Source: Competibacter sp963695105
GTDB lineage: Bacteria > Pseudomonadota > Gammaproteobacteria > Competibacterales > Competibacteraceae
NCBI GenBank assembly: GCA_963695105.1
Contig: CAVOGC010000003.1
Span: 29,061-93,060, forward strand
Length of the DNA: 64,000 nucleotides
Direction: 5' to 3'
The notes under the pieces were generated by a model, which saw nothing but the letters and a program-made list of their open reading frames with translations, was not told the DNA's origin and ran no database searches. Below are positions 48,254-57,484 of this stretch, in pieces; within the stretch, counting starts at the first letter, position 1; each line of letters starts with the position of its first letter. The position numbers and the translations under genes are program-made.

Positions 48254-48612
48254 CGGGGTCGATCCTGTCTGGGTTGAGCGGATAGGAACCGCGCTCGGGA
48301 GCTTGCGCCGAATTCCCGAGCGTTTTCCTAAGTCTTGGACGACCAGATTAAAGCAGAATTCTCCAAGCAAAAAGAAATATAAAATTATTTATTTATAACC
48401 AAAAAATAATCAGCCGGCCCACCGCAAACCCCAAATCGCTGGTTTCATGGCATGATGAGAGCTTGAAAAATCGCACGCCCGAACATGCCAAAACAATTCG
48501 ATCCTCCGTGCCGACTCCAGCAATCGCCGCAACCCGCGGCAAACCATTGGGCAGGATACCCGGCCGGCTCGGTCTTGATGCATGGCGCCCGCAACCTGAA
48601 CCGTATCCCTGA
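48254..48612. other. 359-bp divergent intergenic region, fpr and sulP
   Basis: No gene is seen. An AT-rich stretch at about 48345-48415 probably carries the fpr promoter on the minus strand (TTGGTT followed about 17 bp later by TATTTC on that strand, weak). The hairpin at 48292-48322 lies between it and fpr. Confidence 0.45.
48292..48322 (-). other. Hairpin in the fpr leader
   Basis: CGCTCGGGA (48292-48300) pairs perfectly with TCCCGAGCG (48314-48322) around a 13-nt loop, 39-69 bp upstream of the fpr start. It would lie in the 5' leader. On the plus strand it is followed by TTTT. Confidence 0.5.
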
Positions 48613-50760
48613 ATGAACGTTCGTTCCGTTCTCCTTTCCGACCTGCGGGGCGGACTGATCGCCGCCGCCGTGGTGTTGCCGCAGGCCACCGCCTTCGGGG
48701 TCACCGTGTTCGCCCCCTACCTCGGCACCGCGCCGGGCGCGCTGGCCGGTTTGTTCGGCGCCATCGGCCTGCTGCTGATCTCCGGCGTCGCCGGCGGCAC
48801 GGTGGGCCTGATCAGCGGCCCGACCGGCGCCAGCATGGCCTTGCTGGGCGGCACGGCGATGCTGCTCACCACCGCCGGCATCCCGCAAGACAGCATCGCA
48901 TCGGCCCTGTTCGCCGTCACCGTGTGCGCCGGACTGCTCCAACTGCTGATCGCGCTGGCCGGTGGCGGGCGGTTGATGAAATTCATCCCCTACCCGGTCA
49001 TCGCCGGCCTGACCACTGGCACCGGTCTGCTGCTGATCCTGTCGCAAATCAAACCACTGCTCGGCATCAGCTACGGCGGTCTGTGGACCCAATGGTCCTG
49101 GTTGCCGATGGTCACCACGGTGGTGGCGTTCTGCGCCGTCCGCTACGCTCCGCGCTACCTGCCGGACGTTCCCGGACCCATCGCTGGCCTGTTCGGCGGC
49201 ACCGCGTTCTACCAAATCGTCCTGTACATCGCCAACCCGCCGACCGTGCCGAAACACTGGGTCATCGGCACCTTGCCCAAGCTGTCGGAATTCCACTTCG
49301 CCATCGATCAATTCACGGCTTGGCCCTCCTTGCCTTGGCCGCTGATTCTGCACGCCGCCTTCGCCCTGGCGGTGCTGTCGTCGCTCAACACCCTGCTGAC
49401 CTCGATGCTGGCCGACACCGCCACCGGCCTGCGCCATAACGCCCGTCGCGAACTGCTGGCCCAAAGCATCGGCCAGATTGCCGTCGGCTTGACCGGGGGC
49501 ATGGCCGGCGCGGCCAGCGTGGGCGGCACCACCACCGCCATCCGCGCCGGCGCCCGCCGCTGGGCCGCGCCGGCCGCCGGCCTCCTGCTGCTGACGATAC
49601 TGTCCTTCGCCGGCCCGCTCGGCCAATGGCTGCCGACCAGCGCGCTGGCCGGCATCATCATCGCCTCGGCGCTCGGCCTGCTGGAACGGGATATCGTGGC
49701 CTGGGCCCGCCGCCGCCGCACCCGCCTGGACGCGGCGGTCGCCCTGCTGGTCGCCGGCATCACCGTCGGCTACGACCTGATGGTGGCGGTGCTGGCGGGG
49801 CTGGCCATCGCCATCCTGCTGTTCATCCGCCAGCAAAGCCGCCTACCGATCGTCCATCGCCGGACCACCGCCATCGAGCGCCCCTCGGTGCGGCAACGGC
49901 CGGCCGAACAAGCCGCGCTGCTGACCCGCCACGGCGACCGCATCGTGCTGTACGAACTGCGCGGCAACCTGTTTTTCGCCAAGGCCGACCAATTGTTCGA
50001 GCAGATGCTGCCGGACATCGACCGACACGCCTGGATCATTCTGCACCTGCGCCGGGTGCTGCACATCGATCTCTCCAGCGTGCGCCTGCTGCAACAGATC
50101 GCGGCGCGCCTGGGCGCGCACGGCGGCGAGTTGCTGTTTTGCGAGGTTCACGAAAATCTGGGACTGGGACCCTCGGTCGAGCGTACCCTGCGCCGGCTCA
50201 GCCTGAGCGAACGGCGGATCAACGTGCGAACCTTCCCCGGCACCGACCAGGCCCTGGAATATGCCGAGAACGCCCTCTTGTACGCGCTGGGATACGCGCC
50301 GACCGTCCGGGAAAGGCGCATACCCCTGCAAGAACTGGATTTGTGCCAAGGCATGAAGCCGGAGGAAATCGCCGCCCTGGCGGCGGTGCTACGACCGCTC
50401 GAACTGGCTCGCGGCGAAAATCTGTTCTCGGCCGGTGATTCCGGCGCCGAACTGTATCTGCTCCTGCGGGGCCGGGTGGACATCCGCATCCCCGTGACCG
50501 CCGACCGTCATAAACGGCTGGCCGTTTTCGGACCCGGCACCCTGTTCGGAGAAGTCGCGTTCCTCGACCCCGGCCCGCGCACCGCCGAAGCCACGGCGAT
50601 GAAGCCCAGCGAACTGCTGGTGTTGAATCGCGCCGATTTCAGCCAACTGCGGGAGAGCCATCCGGACGCCGCCGTCGCCCTGCTGCTGGCGCTCGGCCAG
50701 ATCCAAAGCCGGGCGATGCGCTGGAGCGCCAAGGAAATCCAGCGGTTGATGCAGTGGTAA
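48613..50760 (+). CDS. SulP-family anion transporter with STAS and cyclic-nucleotide-binding domains
   Basis: 715 residues: a SulP membrane domain (about 1-400, opening LRGGLIAAAVVLPQATAFGV), a STAS domain (about 430-530), and a C-terminal CRP-like cNMP-binding fold (about 560-690; GENLFSAGDSGAELYLLLRG and FGPGTLFGEVAFLDPGPRTA). Plain SulP proteins end after STAS. The ERMLxx-type sensor and phosphate-cassette arginine (GPRTAEA) suggest ligand binding. Substrate may be sulfate, bicarbonate or another anion; no neighbour decides. Confidence 0.88.
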   Translation: MNVRSVLLSDLRGGLIAAAVVLPQATAFGVTVFAPYLGTAPGALAGLFGAIGLLLISGVAGGTVGLISGPTGASMALLGGTAMLLTTAGIPQDSIASALFAVTVCAGLLQLLIALAGGGRLMKFIPYPVIAGLTTGTGLLLILSQIKPLLGISYGGLWTQWSWLPMVTTVVAFCAVRYAPRYLPDVPGPIAGLFGGTAFYQIVLYIANPPTVPKHWVIGTLPKLSEFHFAIDQFTAWPSLPWPLILHAAFALAVLSSLNTLLTSMLADTATGLRHNARRELLAQSIGQIAVGLTGGMAGAASVGGTTTAIRAGARRWAAPAAGLLLLTILSFAGPLGQWLPTSALAGIIIASALGLLERDIVAWARRRRTRLDAAVALLVAGITVGYDLMVAVLAGLAIAILLFIRQQSRLPIVHRRTTAIERPSVRQRPAEQAALLTRHGDRIVLYELRGNLFFAKADQLFEQMLPDIDRHAWIILHLRRVLHIDLSSVRLLQQIAARLGAHGGELLFCEVHENLGLGPSVERTLRRLSLSERRINVRTFPGTDQALEYAENALLYALGYAPTVRERRIPLQELDLCQGMKPEEIAALAAVLRPLELARGENLFSAGDSGAELYLLLRGRVDIRIPVTADRHKRLAVFGPGTLFGEVAFLDPGPRTAEATAMKPSELLVLNRADFSQLRESHPDAAVALLLALGQIQSRAMRWSAKEIQRLMQW

Positions 50761-50770
50761 GGCGCAGCGC

Positions 50771-52588
50771 TCAGCCGACCTTGAAATAAGCCTCGCGCGC
50801 CGGCAGCTCAAGTCCGGTCAACCGCAGCGGCAAGGTGCTGTCCGGCGTCACGCTCTCGCCCACCTTGACCCGCGCCTCCAGGGCCAGTTCGGGAATCAGC
50901 ACCACACCGCGCGGCATCCGCTTTTCCACCAGCACCCCTTCGCCTTGCCAGCCAGGATGTTGCTGAAGATAAACCACCGTCCAATGCTCGCGGGACAGCC
51001 GTTCGGCCCGCCGTATCCCCCGCGCCGCCACCTCCGCCGCTCCGACCCGTTCGATGATCGCCTGGGCCTCCAGCGGATCGCCGCCCCGCAGACATGCCCG
51101 CAACTGCTGGTGCGCGACCAAATCCAGATAACGCCGCAGCGGGCTGGTGACCTGCGCGTACACGTCGAGCCCCAAACCACCGTGTGGGCCGGGCTGGCCG
51201 CTGTACTGACGTGGGCGCAGGCTGCGGCGCAGGGCATACATCGCCGCCAGTCCGGCCGGCTCCCGGTCCGCGTCGCCCACCGCCACATCCTGAGTAGTGA
51301 ATGGAAACGGCAGCCCACGCTCCAGCGCAAAGCGGGCCGCCGCTTCGCCGGCCATCAGCATCGCCTCGGTCACCAGCATCCGACTGCGCGAGCGGGGCAG
51401 CGGCTTGATGGTCACCCGCCCGTCGGCAACCTGCATCTTCACTTCCGGCAGATCAATGAACACCGCCCGGTTGGCGCGGCGGCGGGTCCGATGGCGCTGG
51501 GCCAGTTCGTGCAGAGTGCGAAACGGCTCTTCATCCAGCCGCAACTCCACTTCTTCATAGCTCAGCCGCTGAACCCGCACCCGGCTGGGCGCGATCTCCA
51601 CGTCGGTGACGACGCCATCGGCATCCAGGGTCAGGCCGAACGACAGCGCCGGCGTGATCTCGCTCAGCCCCAGACCGAGCCGCGGCACCGCCGCCACCGG
51701 CAGCATCGGCACGGTGGTTTCCGGCAGATAAAGCGTCGCGCCCCGCGCCCGCGCTTCCCGATCGGCGGGACTGTCCGGCGGCACCAGGGCCGCGGCGTCG
51801 GCGATATGCACCCACAAGCGATTGCCGTCCAGGCTGAGGGCGTCGTCGGGATCGAGGTTACCTTCATCGTCGATGGCGTAAGCCGCCAGTCCGGTCAAAT
51901 CCAGCCGCGGCTCGTCCGGCAGTTTGGGCAGATCCGCCGTCGCCGTCGCCAGCGGCGCCCCGATTCGCCGGGGATAAGGGTTGATCATGCCGTCCCAATG
52001 GCCCAAGCGCAGCAGCAGGCCATGCGCGCTTTCCGAATTCTGGTTGCAGTCGAGAGCCTGCAACACCCGGCTCTGCTCGCGCTGGCCCCAGGCCACTTCC
52101 TCGATTTCGTGCAGAAACGCGGCATCCTCGGCGGCGCAGCGTCCGGCGCGGGCGCGGCTTAGAAATTCGTTCCAGACTTCGCGTTCGGCTGCTTTCGCCT
52201 CGCGCGCCGCCCGTTCCCGCATCACCTCCGCCAGCGGCCGGACCATGATCGCCTCGGGCGTGCCCTGGAAATACAAGCCCTCGTCCAGCAGTCGCCACGC
52301 GGCCCAGGCGGCGGCGGGCGTGTAGGCGCCATAGACCAGTTCCGCCAGATCGGGCAAGGTGGTTTGCTCGCCCTCCAGCAACTCGCAGGCCGCCTCCACC
52401 TCGCCCGGCGGAAGGTGTTCCATCTCGCGCAACCCGCGCAGCGGTCCGGGATGCAGCAGCAGCACGTCCTTGGGGCGTACCCGCAGCGACCGGCCATCCT
52501 CCAGTTCGATCTCCAGCTTGTCGCCGAGACTGGCGACACGGGCCGGACCGTTCTTGTAAAGCACCAGACTGTGTTGCGGGATATTCAT
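50771..52588 (-). CDS. RNB-domain exoribonuclease (RNase II-like)
   Basis: 605 residues. The RNB catalytic Asp cluster appears as AYAIDDEGNLDPDDALSLDG, and LRRYLDLVAHQQL with YAQVTSPLRR form the late conserved block. The N-terminal part is a divergent OB-like region, not the two clear cold-shock domains of RNase R. A short S1-like tail follows. It degrades single-stranded RNA 3' to 5'. It is convergent with sulP. Confidence 0.88.
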   Translation of the reverse strand: MNIPQHSLVLYKNGPARVASLGDKLEIELEDGRSLRVRPKDVLLLHPGPLRGLREMEHLPPGEVEAACELLEGEQTTLPDLAELVYGAYTPAAAWAAWRLLDEGLYFQGTPEAIMVRPLAEVMRERAAREAKAAEREVWNEFLSRARAGRCAAEDAAFLHEIEEVAWGQREQSRVLQALDCNQNSESAHGLLLRLGHWDGMINPYPRRIGAPLATATADLPKLPDEPRLDLTGLAAYAIDDEGNLDPDDALSLDGNRLWVHIADAAALVPPDSPADREARARGATLYLPETTVPMLPVAAVPRLGLGLSEITPALSFGLTLDADGVVTDVEIAPSRVRVQRLSYEEVELRLDEEPFRTLHELAQRHRTRRRANRAVFIDLPEVKMQVADGRVTIKPLPRSRSRMLVTEAMLMAGEAAARFALERGLPFPFTTQDVAVGDADREPAGLAAMYALRRSLRPRQYSGQPGPHGGLGLDVYAQVTSPLRRYLDLVAHQQLRACLRGGDPLEAQAIIERVGAAEVAARGIRRAERLSREHWTVVYLQQHPGWQGEGVLVEKRMPRGVVLIPELALEARVKVGESVTPDSTLPLRLTGLELPAREAYFKVG

Positions 52589-53014
52589 CGGGCCTCGGGG
52601 GATGCGGAGCGAGTTGGCGTTTCGGCGGTGGATCGGCGGATAAAGTACCAGAGTTTATTGTCGGCGCAGGGCGGAATCCTGGGTAACCGCCGGGTTTCGG
52701 GGCGATACGCCTTACCCCTCTCGCCGTTCATTGCGCCGGCAACGGCTCGCGGCGACCGGACGCCGTTTATCTCGGTTCGCGGTCAAGCGCATAGACCCTC
52801 ATACCCGCACTGCGGTACTATTTTCCGTCGTACCGTGGGAATCACGGGGGCCTGAACCGATTCATATCATGCGGCGCTGCCGCGCGTTCTCCGAAAGCCG
52901 CCCGTTTCGGCCCGGCGGGGCGCACGACCGGGTTCCGGCAAACGCAAAACCGTGACGCCATCCGGGCCGCCAACCATCCATATTAACGATAAACCGATAA
53001 TCGGGAGACTGCTT
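52589..53014. other. 426-bp intergenic region upstream of petA
   Basis: It separates the divergent RNB gene and petABC and should hold promoters for both. No -35/-10 pair or small gene is convincing. A weak inverted repeat CGGTAC/GTACCG lies near 52813-52835. Confidence 0.45.
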
Positions 53015-53614
53015 ATGAGTACGGTAGATGCCGTCGATCTCGGCAGACGCCGCTTTCTGACCGCCACGGCAACCGTGGTCGGCGGCGTGGGCGTGGCGTT
53101 CGTCGCCGTTCCATTCTTGAAATCCTGGTCGCCCAGCGAGCGCGCCCGGGCCGCCGGCGCGCCGGTGGAAGCCGACATCAGCAAGCTGGAAGAAGGCGCC
53201 ATGATGACCGTCGAATGGCGTGGCAAACCGGTCTGGCTGCTGAAGCGCACCCAGAAAATGCTGGACGATCTGCCCACCCTCAACGATCAATTGCGCGACC
53301 CCAAATCCGAGGAGGCCAGCCAGCAACCCAAATACGCCCAGAACGCGTATCGCTCCATCAAACCCGAAACGCTGGTCATGGTCGGCATCTGCACCCACCT
53401 TGGCTGCTCGCCCACTTTCCGTCCCGAAGTGGCCCCGGCCGATCTGGGACCGGACTGGAAAGGCGGCTTCTTCTGCCCCTGCCACGGCTCCCGCTTCGAC
53501 CTGGCCGGCCGCGTCTACAAGAGTGTGCCCGCGCCGACCAACATGGAAGTGCCTTCCTATCGGTATATGACCGATTCACGGGTGTTGATTGGCGTTGATC
53601 CGGAGACTGCATAA
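53015..53614 (+). CDS. petA: Ubiquinol-cytochrome c reductase Rieske iron-sulfur subunit
   Basis: 199 residues from the ATG at 53015 with GGGAGA upstream. A twin-arginine-type anchor (GRRRFLTATATVVGGVGVAF) precedes the Rieske domain with CTHLGC and CPCHGS ligand loops. It passes electrons from quinol to cytochrome c1. Its stop overlaps the petB start by one base. Confidence 0.96.
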   Translation: MSTVDAVDLGRRRFLTATATVVGGVGVAFVAVPFLKSWSPSERARAAGAPVEADISKLEEGAMMTVEWRGKPVWLLKRTQKMLDDLPTLNDQLRDPKSEEASQQPKYAQNAYRSIKPETLVMVGICTHLGCSPTFRPEVAPADLGPDWKGGFFCPCHGSRFDLAGRVYKSVPAPTNMEVPSYRYMTDSRVLIGVDPETA

Positions 53615-54846
53615 TGGCGAACACACAAGGCACGACCGGTCTGCTCGGCTGGATCGACGAACGGTTTCCGCTGACCAAGTCGATCCGCGAGCACCTGACC
53701 GAATACTACGCGCCGAAGAACTTCAATTTCTGGTACTTCTTCGGCTCGCTGGCGCTGCTGGTGCTGGTCAACCAGATCCTGACCGGCATCTGGCTGACCA
53801 TGAGCTACAAACCGTCCGCCGCCGACGCCTTCGCCTCGGTTGAATACATCATGCGCGACGTGGACTGGGGCTGGCTGATCCGCTACATGCATTCCACCGG
53901 CGCCTCGGCCTTCTTCATCGTCGTCTACCTGCACATGTTCCGCGCCCTGATCTACGGCTCCTACAAGAAGCCGCGCGAGCTGATCTGGATCTTCGGCGTG
54001 CTGATTTTCCTCGCCCTGATGGCCGAGGCGTTCATGGGCTACCTGCTGCCCTGGGGTCAGATGTCCTACTGGGGCGCACAGGTCATCATCTCGCTGTTCA
54101 GCGCCATCCCCGGCATCGGCCAGGATCTGTCGCTGTGGATTCGCGGCGACTACGTGGTGTCCGACGCGACTCTGAACCGCTTCTTCTCGCTGCACGTCAT
54201 TGCCCTGCCGCTGGTGCTGCTGGGGCTGGTGGTCGCCCACATTCTCGCCCTGCACGAAGTCGGCTCCAACAACCCCGACGGCGTCGAAATCAAGAAGGTG
54301 AAAGGCGAAGACGGCAAGCCGCTGGACGGCATCCCCTTCCATCCGTACTACACCGTCAAGGATCTGGTGGGCGTGGTGGTGTTCCTGATCTTCTTCTCGG
54401 TGGTGATCTTCTTTATGCCCGAGATGGGCGGCTACTTCCTCGAACACCCCAACTTCGATCCGGCCGACCCGTTGAAGACCCCGCCGCACATCGCTCCGGT
54501 GTGGTACTTCACGCCGTTCTACGCCATGTTGCGCGCGGTGCCGGACAAGCTGGGCGGCGTGATTACCATGATCGGCGCCATCGTCATTCTGTTCTTCCTG
54601 CCCTGGCTGGACCGCAACCCGGTGAAATCCATCCGCTACCGCGGGTTTTCGTTCAAGCTGATGCTGGCCGCGTTCGTGGTGTCGTTCCTGATTCTGGGTT
54701 ATCTGGGCGCCTTGCCGCCAAGTCCGGGCCGTACCACTCTGGCGCAAACCTGCACCGTGATCTACTTCGCCTTCTTCTTCGTGCTGCCGTTCCTGCCGGC
54801 GCTCGAAAAGACCAAGCCCGTACCGGAAAGGGTGACCGAACAATGA
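53614..54846 (+). CDS. petB: Cytochrome b subunit of the bc1 complex
   Basis: 410 residues in one polypeptide, with eight or nine membrane segments and the haem-ligand histidines (RYMHSTGASAFFIVVYLHMF; NRFFSLHVIALPLVLLGLVV). The Qo-site region holds a PEMGGYFLEHPN segment. It overlaps petC as ATGA. Confidence 0.96.
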   Translation: MANTQGTTGLLGWIDERFPLTKSIREHLTEYYAPKNFNFWYFFGSLALLVLVNQILTGIWLTMSYKPSAADAFASVEYIMRDVDWGWLIRYMHSTGASAFFIVVYLHMFRALIYGSYKKPRELIWIFGVLIFLALMAEAFMGYLLPWGQMSYWGAQVIISLFSAIPGIGQDLSLWIRGDYVVSDATLNRFFSLHVIALPLVLLGLVVAHILALHEVGSNNPDGVEIKKVKGEDGKPLDGIPFHPYYTVKDLVGVVVFLIFFSVVIFFMPEMGGYFLEHPNFDPADPLKTPPHIAPVWYFTPFYAMLRAVPDKLGGVITMIGAIVILFFLPWLDRNPVKSIRYRGFSFKLMLAAFVVSFLILGYLGALPPSPGRTTLAQTCTVIYFAFFFVLPFLPALEKTKPVPERVTEQ

Positions 54847-55586
54847 AAAAAATCATTCTCGCACTGGCGGTTCTGGCGCTGCCGGCCCTGAGCGTGGCGG
54901 CCGGCGGCGAGGGTTATCCCCTGCTGACGGCGCCGATCGACTCCCATAACAAAGCTTCGCTGCAACGCGGCGCCAAGCTGTTCGTCAACTATTGCATGGG
55001 CTGTCACTCGCTGGAGCACCAGCGCTACAACCGTATGGCCCGCGACATCGGTCTGACCGAGGACCAGGTGAGGGACAATCTGATCTTCACCGGCGCCAAA
55101 GTCGGCGAAACGATGAAAAACGCCATGCGCAAGAGCGAGGCCAAGGGCTGGTTCGGCGTGGTTCCGCCCGATCTGACCCTGATCTCCCGCTCGCGCGGCG
55201 ATGACTATCTGTACACCTACCTGCTGACCTTCTACGAAGACCCCAGCCGGCCGTTCGGCGTGAACAACGCCGCCTTCCCGAACGCCGGCATGCCGCATGT
55301 ACTGTGGGAGTTGCAGGGGATGCAGAAGCCGGTCTACGCGGTGCACAAGGATGCCGAGGGCCACGAAGTCAAAACCATCAAGGGTTTCGAACTGACCCAG
55401 CCCGGCAGCATGAGCCCGCCGGAGTTCAAGGAATCGATGGCGGACCTGGTCAACTTCCTGTCCTACGTCGGCGAACCCATCAAACTGGAGCGCCAGCGGA
55501 TCGGGATTTGGGTGATCCTGTTCCTGGGGCTGGCCTTCGTGGTGTTCTATCTGCTCAAGAAGGAATACTGGAAGGACGTGCATTGA
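54843..55586 (+). CDS. petC: Cytochrome c1 subunit of the bc1 complex
   Basis: 247 residues from the ATG at 54843 with a signal peptide (MKKIILALAVLALPALSVAA), the haem attachment site CMGCH, the axial-ligand region GMPHVLWELQG, and a C-terminal membrane anchor ending in YLLKKEYWKDVH. A long in-frame reading starting inside petB is spurious. Confidence 0.96.
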   Translation: MKKIILALAVLALPALSVAAGGEGYPLLTAPIDSHNKASLQRGAKLFVNYCMGCHSLEHQRYNRMARDIGLTEDQVRDNLIFTGAKVGETMKNAMRKSEAKGWFGVVPPDLTLISRSRGDDYLYTYLLTFYEDPSRPFGVNNAAFPNAGMPHVLWELQGMQKPVYAVHKDAEGHEVKTIKGFELTQPGSMSPPEFKESMADLVNFLSYVGEPIKLERQRIGIWVILFLGLAFVVFYLLKKEYWKDVH

Positions 55587-55697
55587 CGCCGCCGTCGGCG
55601 GAGGGCGCTGGCCGCTCTCCGCCGGGGCGCCGTTCTCATTCCTCCCCGAGCGCCGTTGGGGAGGCTGTCGTTCCCCAACCCGCCGACCGATCCCGCC

Positions 55698-56102
55698 ATG
55701 ACTTCGACCCGGCCCTATCTAATCCGCGCCCTCTACGAGTGGATTGAAGACAACGGTTTGACGCCGCATATTCTGGTCAACGCGGAGTTGCCCGGCGTGG
55801 AGGTTCCCAAGCAGCATGTGCGCGAGGGGCAGATCGTGCTCAACATCAATTCGCTCGCCGTGCGCGACCTGCGCCTGGGCAACGAACAGATCGAATTCAA
55901 CGCCCGCTTCGGCGGGGTCGCCCGCACGGTCCACGTCCCCATCGCCGCCGTGCTGGCCATCTACGCCCGCGAGAACGGTCACGGCATGGCCTTTGGCGAG
56001 GAAGCGGGTGGCGACGAACCGCCGCCACCCGACGACGAACCGCAACCGGACAAGCCGGCCGCCCGCACCGAACGCAGGCCGGTGCTGAAGATCGTGAAAT
56101 AG
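55698..56102 (+). CDS. sspB: ClpXP protease specificity-enhancing factor SspB
   Basis: 134 residues from the ATG at 55698. The N-terminal substrate-binding domain (TSTRPYLIRALYEWIEDNGL) is followed by a Pro/Asp-rich linker and the ClpX-binding tail RPVLKIVK. It delivers ssrA-tagged proteins to ClpXP. In many gammaproteobacteria sspA lies between petC and sspB; here the gap is 111 bp and sspA is absent. Confidence 0.94.
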   Translation: MTSTRPYLIRALYEWIEDNGLTPHILVNAELPGVEVPKQHVREGQIVLNINSLAVRDLRLGNEQIEFNARFGGVARTVHVPIAAVLAIYARENGHGMAFGEEAGGDEPPPPDDEPQPDKPAARTERRPVLKIVK

Positions 56103-56150
56103 GCTTTAGAGGCGTTTCTATACAGCCTCCGCTTAGGTGTTGAAAAACAA

Positions 56151-56193
56151 CCCTCACCCCCAGCCCCTCTCCCACGGGAAGAGAGGGTTTTTT
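56151..56193 (+). terminator. Terminator after sspB, also a member of the CCCTC repeat family
   Basis: CCCTCTC (56165-56171) pairs with GAGAGGG (56181-56187), followed by T6. The upstream CCCTCACCCCCAGCC matches the reverse complement of the element inside the rnf operon, so this interspersed repeat appears to supply the terminator. Confidence 0.85.
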
Positions 56194-56204
56194 GTACAGG
56201 CTCT

Positions 56205-56786
56205 TTAGTTGATGTATTCGAACAGCGTCACGACCTTCAGCACCCCGCTCACCCCACTGGCGGCTTTGGCCGAGGCGTCGGCTTCGTTGGGTTTGACCAA
56301 GCCCATCAAATAAACCACGCCGCGCTCCGTGACCACCTTGACCCGGCTGGGATCGAAATCGGGAATCTGTATCCGGAACAAAGCGGACTTGACCTTGGTG
56401 GTCAGCAGCGCGTCGTTGCTCTGAACGGACATCGGGCTGGGGGGACCGATCACCAACTCGTTGTAGACCAACCGCACCGGCGGCTCCTTCAGATCGCGGG
56501 CGATCTGCTCGGCTTGCTGCCGCGCCTGCGCCGACATCACCTCGCCGGTCAACAGCACCACGCCGTTGTAGCTGGTGGTGGCGATCCGGTTGCCCGGCGG
56601 CAACATCCGAGTAAACAAATCATAGAGCTTCAGTTCGATGGTCTGATCGTCCATCATGGTGCCGGCGGAACGGCGGTCGTGCGCCACGCTGACGCCCATC
56701 GCCGTACCGCCAATAAAAAGCGCCGCGCAACCACTCAGCAAGACCATCGCCAGCACTGCGCTGACCAAGCGTATCCACCACGTCAT
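56205..56786 (-). CDS. dolP: BON-domain outer-membrane lipoprotein DolP
   Basis: 193 residues with a lipobox (VLLSGCAALF, lipidated Cys near residue 20) and two BON domains (about 45-110 and 122-190; the second reads TTKVKSALFRI to VVYLMGLV). DolP supports outer-membrane integrity and BAM function. It overlaps diaA as ATGA, the order known from E. coli (diaA-yraP). Confidence 0.92.
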   Translation of the reverse strand: MTWWIRLVSAVLAMVLLSGCAALFIGGTAMGVSVAHDRRSAGTMMDDQTIELKLYDLFTRMLPPGNRIATTSYNGVVLLTGEVMSAQARQQAEQIARDLKEPPVRLVYNELVIGPPSPMSVQSNDALLTTKVKSALFRIQIPDFDPSRVKVVTERGVVYLMGLVKPNEADASAKAASGVSGVLKVVTLFEYIN

Positions 56787-57379
56787 GATTCCTCCTTACC
56801 AAATAGTAGCCAGTCCACCAAATCGCACAGGCAATGAATGATGAGAATGTGGGCCTCCTGAATTCGCGCCGTCGCCGTCGCCGCCGCCCGTATTTCGATA
56901 TCCTTGCCGCCGAGTTGCCCGGCCATGCACCCGCCGTCATGACCGGTCAGCGCCAGCGTCGTCATTTCCAGCTCGCGGGCGGCGTCGATGGCCACCCGCA
57001 CGTTCGGCGAATTGCCGCTGGTCGAGATCGCCAGCAGCACGTCGCCCGGCCGCCCCAGCGCCCGCACCTGTCGGGCGAAAATCTGCTCGAAGGCATAATC
57101 GTTGGCGATGGAGGTGAGCGCCGAACTGTCGGTGGTCAGCGCGATGGCGGCCAGTCCCGGCCGTTCGATCTCGAAACGATTGACCAGTTCGGCGGCGAAA
57201 TGCTGGGCATCGGCGGCCGATCCGCCATTGCCGCAGACCAGGATCTTGTTGCCCCGCCCCAGCCGCTCGGCCAGTAGTTCAGCGGCTTGCACGATGCGCG
57301 GCCCCATCGCTTCCAGGGTGCGCTGCTTGGCTTCAAGGCTGGCAATGAAGTGCTGTTCGATGCGTGTGAGCGGTTCCAT
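56783..57379 (-). CDS. diaA: DnaA initiator-associating SIS protein DiaA
   Basis: 198 residues from the ATG at 57379. The SIS fold is seen as ILVCGNGGSAADAQHFAAEL and LLAISTSGNSPNVRVAIDAA. DiaA binds DnaA and helps replication timing; the close homologue GmhA makes heptose phosphate. Coupling to dolP favours DiaA. The yraN and rsmI genes that usually lie upstream are replaced by the restriction-like operon. Confidence 0.87.
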   Translation of the reverse strand: MEPLTRIEQHFIASLEAKQRTLEAMGPRIVQAAELLAERLGRGNKILVCGNGGSAADAQHFAAELVNRFEIERPGLAAIALTTDSSALTSIANDYAFEQIFARQVRALGRPGDVLLAISTSGNSPNVRVAIDAARELEMTTLALTGHDGGCMAGQLGGKDIEIRAAATATARIQEAHILIIHCLCDLVDWLLFGKEES

Positions 57380-57484
57380 GAGATGATCCAGCGAAGTGCG
57401 ATGACCGACCGGAAGAAGATTAGCGCGTATCGTTTCGGTTGTTATCATTGATTCAGGAATTGCACCCCCAAGGTACTCAAAAAG

